Below are positions 45,446 through 51,270 of a DNA stretch of 51,270 nt, one piece after another. The translations under genes and the position numbers were made by a program. The notes below the pieces were generated by a model. It did no database searches and was not told the DNA's origin. It saw nothing but the letters and a program-made list of their open reading frames with translations. Each line of letters opens with the position of its first letter. The stretch's first letter is position 1. This stretch comes from Alphaproteobacteria bacterium (lineage in GTDB: Bacteria; Pseudomonadota; Alphaproteobacteria; Reyranellales; JAQSWP01). The stretch is taken from positions 1-51,270 of the forward strand of contig JAQSWP010000006.1 of assembly GCA_029266575.1 (NCBI GenBank), in the 5' to 3' direction.

Positions 45446-46342
45446 ATGGACGCGCTTATCGGCGAGTGGCTGAACCTCGTCATCCGCTGGACCCATGTCA
45501 TCACCGGCATCGCCTGGATCGGCTCGTCCTTTTATTTCAACTGGCTCGATTCCAAACTGCGCGTGCCCAGCCCGGCGCGCGGCAAGGTCGAGGGCGAGGC
45601 CTGGCTGGTGCATTCCGGCGGCTTCTATCGCGTCGAGAAGATCGACGTGGCGCCGCAGGAGATTCCGGCCGAGCTGCACTGGTTCAAATGGGAAGCCGCC
45701 TTCACCTGGATCTCGGGCTTCCTGCTGCTGATCCTGCTCTACCATCTGGGCCAGGGCGCCTTCCTGCAGAACGCGCCCGACGGCTTCTCCGACCTGCTCG
45801 GCATCGTCGGCCTGCTGGCCGGCCTGTCGATCGCCTGGGCGATCTACGATTTCACCTGGAAATCGCCTTTGGGCGAGCAGCCGCTCGTGGCCGGCGGTCT
45901 GCTCTTCGTGCTGCTGATCGCCGCCGCCTGGTGCCTGTCGAAATACATGACGGGCCAGGCGGCCTATCTGCATGTCGGCGCCATGCTGGGCACGATCATG
46001 ACTGCCAATGTCTGGATGCGCATCATCCCCGCGCAACGGGCGTTGGTGGCGGCGGCCAAGGCTGGGACGAAGCCTGACGCACGACTGGGCAAGGAAGCCA
46101 AGAAGCGCTCGATCCACAACAACTACATGACCCTGCCGGTCGTGTTCATCATGCTGTCGACCCATTTCGCCAGCACCTGGGGGCACCAGTGGAACTGGGC
46201 CATCCTGGCCGCCCTGATGCTGATCGGGGCTGCCGTGCGGCATGCCTTCAACCTGCGCAATCGCGGCCGCAATGCATTGTGGATCCTGCCGCTGGCGGCG
46301 CTGGCGATGGTGGTGCTTTACTATCTCGTGCGCTCGTCCTAA
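45446..46342 (+). CDS. puuD: Urate hydroxylase PuuD, membrane domain only
   Basis: Membrane-bound oxidation of urate to 5-hydroxyisourate. The 298-residue product is the PF06181-type membrane domain with about eight helices. Conserved histidines are in RWTHVITGIAWIGSSFYFNWLD (in parts), AELHWFKWEAAFTW and THFASTWGHQWNW. In characterised PuuD (over 400 residues) a C-terminal cytochrome c domain is fused; here the protein stops after the last helix (VLYYLVRSS) and the cytochrome follows as its own gene. GGGGG precedes the ATG at 45446. Other purine catabolism genes are not in the window. Confidence 0.9.
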   Translation: MDALIGEWLNLVIRWTHVITGIAWIGSSFYFNWLDSKLRVPSPARGKVEGEAWLVHSGGFYRVEKIDVAPQEIPAELHWFKWEAAFTWISGFLLLILLYHLGQGAFLQNAPDGFSDLLGIVGLLAGLSIAWAIYDFTWKSPLGEQPLVAGGLLFVLLIAAAWCLSKYMTGQAAYLHVGAMLGTIMTANVWMRIIPAQRALVAAAKAGTKPDARLGKEAKKRSIHNNYMTLPVVFIMLSTHFASTWGHQWNWAILAALMLIGAAVRHAFNLRNRGRNALWILPLAALAMVVLYYLVRSS

Positions 46343-46368
46343 GGAAAGCGCCGCCCGTCCAAAGCGAG

Positions 46369-46743
46369 ATGTCGATGCGTATCCTGTTGCTGCTGCCGCT
46401 ATTGCTGTTCGCCACCCCTGCCGCGGCGCAGACCGGCGATGCCGACAATGGCGAGAAGGTCTTCAAGCGCTATTGCATGACCTGCCATATCGCCGCCGAG
46501 AAAGGCCCCTCACGCCAGGGACCGACTTTGCACGGGCTGATCGGCCGCAAATCGGGCTCGGTTGCGGGGTTCCGCTACAGCGAGGCCAACAAGAAGGCCA
46601 ACATCGTGTGGGACGCCGCCATTCTGGAAAAATACCTGGCCGAGCCGCGCGTGGTGATCCCCGGCACGTCGATGGCCTTCGCCGGAGTCCGCAAAGCCGA
46701 CGAACGCGCCGATCTGATCGCCTACCTGGCGACGCTGAAATAG
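46369..46743 (+). CDS. Small periplasmic cytochrome c, likely electron acceptor of PuuD
   Basis: A 124-residue c-type cytochrome. The signal peptide covers residues 1-20 (LLLLPLLLFATPAAA). The haem motif CMTCH is at 36-40 and the axial Met102 in PGTSMAFAG. The sequence between, GPTLHGLIGRKSGSVAGFRYS, is typical of mono-haem class I cytochromes. It corresponds in place and size to the C-terminal domain of fused PuuD proteins, so it probably accepts electrons from the preceding urate hydroxylase. The start is ATG 46369, or ATG 46375 two codons later; neither has a strong ribosome site. The gene ends one base before the next ATG. Confidence 0.9.
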   Translation: MSMRILLLLPLLLFATPAAAQTGDADNGEKVFKRYCMTCHIAAEKGPSRQGPTLHGLIGRKSGSVAGFRYSEANKKANIVWDAAILEKYLAEPRVVIPGTSMAFAGVRKADERADLIAYLATLK

Positions 46744-46744
46744 C

Positions 46745-48031
46745 ATGAGCCATTCGCGCAAGGTCTCCGTCACCGGTCTGGGCTATGTCGGCCTGCCGGT
46801 GGCCGTGGCGTTCGCCCGCCATGGCGCCGTCGTGGGCTACGACCACGATCCGCAGCGCGTGGCGCAATTGCGCGCTGGCGAGGATCGCACCGGCGAGATC
46901 GAACTGGCCGAGCTGCGCCAGCAATCGCTGCATTTCACCGACCGCGCTGCCGATCTCCGCATTGGGGATTTCCATATCGTCACCGTGCCGACGCCGATCG
47001 ACGGGGCCAACGTGCCCGATCTGCAGCCGCTACTGTCTGCAGCCTCCACTCTCGGCAAGAGCGGGCTGAAGCGCGGCGACATCGTGGTGTTCGAATCGAC
47101 CGTCTATCCCGGGCTGACCGAAGAGGAATGCGTGCCGGCGATGGAAAAGGAATCGGGCCTGGTATGCGGCTCCGATTTCGCCGTCGGCTATTCGCCCGAG
47201 CGCATCAACCCCGGTGACCGCACGCACCGGCTGGACAGCGTGCGCAAGGTGATCGCCGCCGGCGACACCAGAACCCTCGATATCGTCGAGCAGGTCTATG
47301 GCAGCGTCGTCAAGGCCGGGCTGCATCGCGCCGCCAGCATCAAGGTGGCCGAAGCCGCCAAGGTGCTGGAGAACACCCAGCGCGATCTCAACATCGCGCT
47401 GATCAACGAGATGGCGCTGATCTGCCACCGTCTGGGCATCGACACGCGCGACGTGCTGGAGACCGCCGGCACCAAATGGAATTTCCTGCCTTTCCGTCCT
47501 GGCCTGGTCGGCGGGCATTGCATCGGCGTCGATCCCTTCTATCTCACGCATAAAGCGATGCAGATCGGCTATCACCCGCAAGTGATTCTCGCCGGGCGGC
47601 GCGTCAATGACGGCATGGGAAGATTCGTCGCCACCGAAACCATCAAGCGGCTGATGGCGCGCGGCCTGAGCGGCAGGCCGGTGGTGACGATTTTGGGCGC
47701 GACCTTCAAGGAGAACGTGCCCGACGTGCGCAACACGCGCTGCGTCGATATCGTGCGCGAGCTGGAAGGCGCCGGCATCCAGGTCCAGGTGCACGATCCG
47801 CTGGCCGCCGCCGGCGAGATGCGGGCGCATTATGGCATCGCGCTTGTCGAGCGCGCCAAGCTGAAGCCGGCCGATGCGGTGATCCTGGCCGTCGCGCATC
47901 AGGAATTCGTCAACGAAGGCTGGGCGCTGGTGCAGTCGTGCCTGCGCGATAAGCGCGGCCTGGCCGTGGACGTGCAGGCCATCCTGCCGCGCCAGCAGAC
48001 GCCGCAAGGCGTGGAGCTGTGGCGGCTTTAG
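46745..48031 (+). CDS. UDP-N-acetyl-hexosamine 6-dehydrogenase (WbpO/TviB type)
   Basis: Nucleotide-sugar dehydrogenase that oxidises C6 of a UDP-sugar to a uronic acid, 428 residues. The NAD loop GLGYVGLPVAVAF is at 11-23, then VTVPTPIDG, FESTVYPGLTEE, GYSPERINPGD and the catalytic Cys259 in GGHCIGVDPFYL. The C-terminal domain has GATFKENVPDVRNTR. GYSPERINPGD and the GTKWNF motif fit enzymes acting on UDP-GlcNAc/GalNAc rather than UDP-glucose. It starts two bases after the cytochrome stop but more likely belongs by function with the nonulosonic acid genes facing it. Its stop interlocks with that of the CMP-transferase gene (TTAG). Confidence 0.9.
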   Translation: MSHSRKVSVTGLGYVGLPVAVAFARHGAVVGYDHDPQRVAQLRAGEDRTGEIELAELRQQSLHFTDRAADLRIGDFHIVTVPTPIDGANVPDLQPLLSAASTLGKSGLKRGDIVVFESTVYPGLTEEECVPAMEKESGLVCGSDFAVGYSPERINPGDRTHRLDSVRKVIAAGDTRTLDIVEQVYGSVVKAGLHRAASIKVAEAAKVLENTQRDLNIALINEMALICHRLGIDTRDVLETAGTKWNFLPFRPGLVGGHCIGVDPFYLTHKAMQIGYHPQVILAGRRVNDGMGRFVATETIKRLMARGLSGRPVVTILGATFKENVPDVRNTRCVDIVRELEGAGIQVQVHDPLAAAGEMRAHYGIALVERAKLKPADAVILAVAHQEFVNEGWALVQSCLRDKRGLAVDVQAILPRQQTPQGVELWRL

Positions 48032-48738
48032 GCCAGTCCGCGCTCGATCAGGAAATCGGCCAGCGCCAGATCGTATTCGGTATCGATATTGATGACGTTG
48101 CCCTCGATCACCAGCGCGCCACAGCGTGCGCCCTTGATCGATTTCTGCTCGACCAGGCAGTGCCGGGTGATGGCATAGCAGATGCCGTTGCGGTGATAGA
48201 CCGGTTTCAACTGCTGGCGCGCGATGATGTGGGCGCCGGCCGGATCGTAGTAATCCATGGCATCGTCGGGCGCGATGGTGAACTGCTTGAGCGGATGACC
48301 CTTGCTGTCGGTCTCGCTCACCGTCCACACCGAATCGAATCCGCCTGACACCAGCTTTGCCGTGCAGTCGCGCACATGCTCCGGTTTGCGGCCGGGCGAG
48401 GTCGGCTGCAGCATCAGCACGATGTCGTAGGTCGTCTTGTCGCGCGCTTCCATCTCCTGCAGCGCATGCGTCAGCACGTCCCAGTCGCCGATGCGATCGC
48501 CCGACAGCGGTTCGGGCCGGCGGAACGGCGCCAGCAAACCTGAGTCTTCGGCGACTTTGGCGATCTCGTCGTGATCGGTGGAGACCACGGCGCGGTCGAT
48601 GAAATCGCATTGTGCCGCGACTTTGCCGGCCAGCGCGACCAGCGGCACGCCGCCGACCGGCCTCAGGTTTTTCAGCGTCACGCCCTTGCTGCCGCCCCTG
48701 GCCGGCACCACCGCCAGCACCCGCTTGCCCTCAAACAT
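48028..48738 (-). CDS. Acylneuraminate cytidylyltransferase family (CMP-nonulosonate synthetase)
   Basis: Activates a nonulosonic acid (sialic, legionaminic or pseudaminic type) as the CMP-sugar. The 236-residue product has the NeuA N-terminal motif VPARGGSKGVTLKNLRPVGG, the acidic strand VVSTDHDEIAKVAED, MLQPTSPGRKPEHV and the C-terminal VINIDTEYDLALADFL. The ATG at 48738 overlaps the HAD gene stop by eight bases. Order on the transcript is oxidoreductase, synthase, HAD, then this gene. The exact sugar is not determined by the sequence. Confidence 0.9.
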   Translation of the reverse strand: MFEGKRVLAVVPARGGSKGVTLKNLRPVGGVPLVALAGKVAAQCDFIDRAVVSTDHDEIAKVAEDSGLLAPFRRPEPLSGDRIGDWDVLTHALQEMEARDKTTYDIVLMLQPTSPGRKPEHVRDCTAKLVSGGFDSVWTVSETDSKGHPLKQFTIAPDDAMDYYDPAGAHIIARQQLKPVYHRNGICYAITRHCLVEQKSIKGARCGALVIEGNVINIDTEYDLALADFLIERGLA

Positions 48739-49342
48739 GCGCGCCCTCCAAGGCGGCGATCGCCGGATTGAGCCCTTGCTCGGGCGTCACCTTCACGAAC
48801 GGACAGCCAACGGCCCGCGCCGCATCCTCGTCGCTGGGCCCGTCGCCCACCGCCAGCACGCGCTTCGCATTGCCGCCGCTCTGCGCCACCACGGCGCGCA
48901 ACGTGTCGGGCTTGCGTGCGGGATAGCCATGGATGCCGTCGATCATGGCAAGCCAGCCGCGGCGGTCGAGCAGATCGCGCAACGGCTCTTGCGGCGTGTT
49001 GGAACTGACATGCACCTTGCCGCTCTTGCGCGCCAGACGCAGCGCCTCCTCCGCCCGCGCCAGCGTCGAGCAGGCGGCGACCGCTTCCAGCACGGCTTTG
49101 CCATAGGCTGCGACTCTGTCCTGTTCGGTGCCGGCAAGCTGGATGCCCTCCTCGCGCATCAGTGCCACCATGCGCGGAATGACGGTATGGCGCGAGCCGT
49201 CGGGATCGCGGCGCAAAACTTCGGCGACGATGCGCCGGATCGCATCGTCGTCGGGAAAAATGTCGAAAAAAGCGTGGTACTTGGCCGGAGTCGAATCGAC
49301 CAGGGTGCCGTCGAAATCGAAGACGACGGCGTCAAAGCGCAT
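48731..49342 (-). CDS. HAD-family phosphatase in the nonulosonic acid cluster
   Basis: A 203-residue HAD hydrolase. Motif I DFDGTL starts at the nucleophile Asp9 (with Asp11), motif II is VSSNTPQEPL, motif III Lys in ARKPDTL and motif IV VGDGPSDEDAARAVG. It has a helical cap of the phosphoglycolate-phosphatase type between motifs I and II. The ATG at 49342 lies inside the end of the synthase gene (11-base overlap), and its own end overlaps the CMP-transferase start. The position between synthase and transferase suggests removal of a phosphate from a nonulosonate phosphate; this is inferred from context. Confidence 0.88.
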   Translation of the reverse strand: MRFDAVVFDFDGTLVDSTPAKYHAFFDIFPDDDAIRRIVAEVLRRDPDGSRHTVIPRMVALMREEGIQLAGTEQDRVAAYGKAVLEAVAACSTLARAEEALRLARKSGKVHVSSNTPQEPLRDLLDRRGWLAMIDGIHGYPARKPDTLRAVVAQSGGNAKRVLAVGDGPSDEDAARAVGCPFVKVTPEQGLNPAIAALEGAHV

Positions 49343-50864
49343 GCTTGGACTGGAAGTAGTTGCGCCAGTTGTCGACCTTGGTCTTGCGCTGCTCGCGCGC
49401 CATGCCGGCGATTTCCGGATCCTCGTAGAAGGAATCGTTGTTGTAGTGCGTGGTCGAAACTTCCTCGACGATCGCCCCGCCCAGCGTGTGGAACTTGTGC
49501 CAGGCATTGGGTTCGACCAGGAACGTGTCGCCCGGCACCATGCTCATCTTCTCGCCGTTCTTGACGATCTCCATGTCGCCGTCGAGCAGCTGGAAGGTCT
49601 CTTCCTTCTGCTTGTGGAAATGGTAGGGGTGCTTCTGGCGCGGCAGCTGGATCACCAGCTTCTTGGCGTATTCGCGGTTGATGCAGGTGACGATCACGGC
49701 GCCGAATTCGCGGAAGCGCTTCAGCCCGTAATGATGCGAGATCTCGATCTCGGCATCCTCGTTGATGTGCACGTTGGCTCGGGCCAGCATGCCGCGCACC
49801 TGCAGCATGATCTGGTACACGAGCTGCTCGTCGGTCTGCTCGTGATTGGTCAGCACGTTGGCGACGGCTGCATTGAGTTCGTAGTCACGGTCGGCCGGCA
49901 TGCCGACACGGAACTGGCCGGAATGCATCTGGCCTTCCTGCACCGGCATGGCGAAGAACACGTCTTCGCGCTTTAGGCTCTCGCCCTTCCTCACCGCGCG
50001 CCTGACGTACACGCCGCGCTTCAGTTCGTGCAAGGTGGCACGCTCCAGCGGCGAGGACGGCACGCGCTCGGCAGCGCCGCCCATGGCCTTGCCGGACTTG
50101 TAGGCGGCGAGCCACTTCTCGAGCTGGGCCGGCGTCGAGGAATAGTTGTTGAGCTTGTACTTGTCGGTGTTGAGCCCGACATGGCGCTCGAACAGCCGCG
50201 CGCCCAAAGCCGAGGCGATCTGCACCGCATCGACATTGTCCTGGTCCTCATGCGTCGACCAGCCGATCGGCACGCCGGCATAACGGCGCGTCATGTAGCC
50301 GACCTGGTTGAGCTGCAGCCGTTCGTTGGGCGTCGGGTATTCGGCGATGCAATGCATCAGCGCGAAATTGACGTTCTCGCTCTGCAGGAAATTGACCAGC
50401 CAGTCGATCTCGTCGATGCGCAAGCCGGCAGTCGAGACCACCACCGGCTTGTTGACGCGCGCCACCTTCTCCAGCAGCGGCCGGTCGTCGGCCGAGCAGG
50501 AGGCTATCTTGATGATGTCCAGTCCCATGTCGCAGATCACGTCGACCGATTCCTCGTCGAACGGCGTGCACATGGTGTAGAGCCCGTTCTGCTTGATCAG
50601 CTCGCCAAGCTTGGCGAAACTTTCCATCGGGAAGCGGGTTTCCTGGAAGCGCTTGACGTACTTCATATCCATGCGGTCCTTGAAATCCGGATGGATGAAG
50701 GTGTCGAGCTGGCGGAACTGGAACTTCAGCGCGCCGCGCACGCCGGCCGCGTTGTTCACCTCCGCCACCTGGCGCACGATGTTGGAGGCATGCTCCATAT
50801 CGCCCTGGTGGTTGTTGGCCAGGTCGTAGATGAACAGGTCGTTCAGGTTGAACGGCTTCGACAT
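49332..50864 (-). CDS. Nonulosonic acid synthase (NeuB family) with SAF and C-terminal cupin domain
   Basis: Condenses phosphoenolpyruvate with an N-acylated hexosamine to a nine-carbon acid. The product is 510 residues, well above the usual 340-350. Residues 1 to about 265 are the NeuB barrel (IYDLANNHQGDMEHA, KFQFRQLDTF, CTPFDEESVDVI, IKIASCSADD, GWSTHE, ARLFERHVGL). About 284-322 is a SAF/antifreeze-like domain (RRAVRKGESLKREDVFFAMP). The C-terminal 400-475 is a cupin with HPYHFHKQKEETFQLLDGD: His415, His417, Glu421 or Glu422 and later His456 as likely metal ligands. The ATG at 50864 follows GAGAGG. The cupin may isomerise or bind the product; that is inference. Confidence 0.9.
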   Translation of the reverse strand: MSKPFNLNDLFIYDLANNHQGDMEHASNIVRQVAEVNNAAGVRGALKFQFRQLDTFIHPDFKDRMDMKYVKRFQETRFPMESFAKLGELIKQNGLYTMCTPFDEESVDVICDMGLDIIKIASCSADDRPLLEKVARVNKPVVVSTAGLRIDEIDWLVNFLQSENVNFALMHCIAEYPTPNERLQLNQVGYMTRRYAGVPIGWSTHEDQDNVDAVQIASALGARLFERHVGLNTDKYKLNNYSSTPAQLEKWLAAYKSGKAMGGAAERVPSSPLERATLHELKRGVYVRRAVRKGESLKREDVFFAMPVQEGQMHSGQFRVGMPADRDYELNAAVANVLTNHEQTDEQLVYQIMLQVRGMLARANVHINEDAEIEISHHYGLKRFREFGAVIVTCINREYAKKLVIQLPRQKHPYHFHKQKEETFQLLDGDMEIVKNGEKMSMVPGDTFLVEPNAWHKFHTLGGAIVEEVSTTHYNNDSFYEDPEIAGMAREQRKTKVDNWRNYFQSKHAL

Positions 50865-50874
50865 TGCAAACCTC

Positions 50875-51270
50875 TCAGCGCAGCGCGTCGGGCACGTAGC
50901 CCGCACGCCAGTCTATCGAGACGCGGCGCCCGGTCTCGTGTGATTTGAAGGCGGCGGCGATGACCATCATCGTATCCAACCCACGCTCCAGCGAAATCGG
51001 CGAGTCTTTGGTCTCGCCGTTCAGAACCTTCTCGAGGTGATCGACCTCGACCTTGAAATCGTCGGCCCTGGTCTTGGGGATCAGGGTCGGTTCGGCCTTG
51101 GCCTCGCCCTTGCCGGCGACGATGGCGTCGACATTGGGCTGGTAGTTGACGTGCCACTCGACATAGCCGTCGCTGCCCTGCAGGCGCGCCGATTTCTCGG
51201 TCGGCGCCGTGACCACGTCCTGGATGACGTCGCCGACCAGGCCCTCGGTGCTGCGCAACGACAGCAGGCA
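50875..51270 (-). CDS. Gfo/Idh/MocA-family oxidoreductase (C-terminal part; start outside window)
   Basis: The last 131 codons of a sugar or nucleotide-sugar oxidoreductase gene whose start lies beyond the window. The visible part is the C-terminal alpha/beta domain, with SDGYVEWHVNY near a beta-sheet core and the family ending in FKVEVDHLEKVLNGETKDSPISLERGLDTMMVIAAAFKSHETGRRVSID (read in parts). The NAD-binding domain is not visible. It ends ten bases before the synthase start on the same strand, so it belongs to the nonulosonic acid operon and probably oxidises or epimerises a precursor sugar. Confidence 0.85.
   Translation of the reverse strand, partial: CLLSLRSTEGLVGDVIQDVVTAPTEKSARLQGSDGYVEWHVNYQPNVDAIVAGKGEAKAEPTLIPKTRADDFKVEVDHLEKVLNGETKDSPISLERGLDTMMVIAAAFKSHETGRRVSIDWRAGYVPDALR

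Overview
The window is GC-rich, tightly packed chromosomal DNA with ordinary housekeeping and transport genes, and no transposase, integrase, phage gene or CRISPR array was seen. Gene content and order point to an alphaproteobacterium. The supporting signs are a class I cytochrome c gene divergent from kdsB-pheA, the sulfur operon cysG-DUF2849-cysI-DUF934-cysH, hisN-type histidinol phosphatase, yejABEF, a LIV-type ABC operon with its own acyl-CoA synthetase, and a tRNA-Gly(CCC) of alphaproteobacterial type. Rhodospirillales or a neighbouring order is my best guess; the sequence alone does not settle the genus.

Layout. 1-3.3 kb: pheA (3' end cut by the window) and kdsB on the minus strand, divergent from an anchored cytochrome c and hisN. 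3.4-11.1 kb: peptide/microcin-C-type importer yejABEF, then a hydroxyacid dehydrogenase broken by an internal deletion and a GT-B glycosyltransferase. 11.1-16.4 kb: short genes on alternating strands (M17 aminopeptidase, GST, TAXI solute-binding protein, membrane protein, DUF924 protein, macrodomain hydrolase). 15.9-18.8 kb (minus): circularly permuted ATP-grasp ligase, alpha-E protein and the macrodomain gene in one coupled operon. 18.9-26.1 kb (minus): cell-envelope genes (YcbK/DUF882 peptidase, L,D-transpeptidase), a CPA1 Na+/H+ antiporter with a cyclic-nucleotide-type domain, and a membrane Ser/Thr kinase with MORN repeats.

26.2-34.9 kb (minus): livG, acyl-CoA synthetase, livH, livM, substrate-binding protein, livF and a second, closely related substrate-binding protein. 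Together they look like uptake of a carboxylate or branched-chain-type substrate followed by CoA activation. 35.5-44.2 kb (plus): a complete assimilatory sulfur block (siroheme synthase, siroheme sulfite reductase, APS/PAPS reductase, sulfate ABC importer). It is preceded by a 24-residue leader ORF whose end folds into mutually exclusive hairpins, a candidate attenuator. 44.2-46.7 kb: a ketopantoate-reductase-family gene, tRNA-Gly, and a urate hydroxylase whose cytochrome c part is a separate adjacent gene. 46.7-51.3 kb: a nucleotide-sugar dehydrogenase facing a minus-strand nonulosonic (sialic-like) acid cluster: Gfo/Idh/MocA oxidoreductase (cut by the window), NulO synthase fused to a cupin, HAD phosphatase and CMP-NulO transferase.

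The most notable items are the sulfur-operon leader, the ATP-grasp/alpha-E/macrodomain operon, the synthase-cupin fusion, the split PuuD, the duplicated substrate-binding gene with its duplicated terminator hairpin, and the fact that all four convergent protein-gene pairs overlap by exactly four bases with interlocked stop codons.
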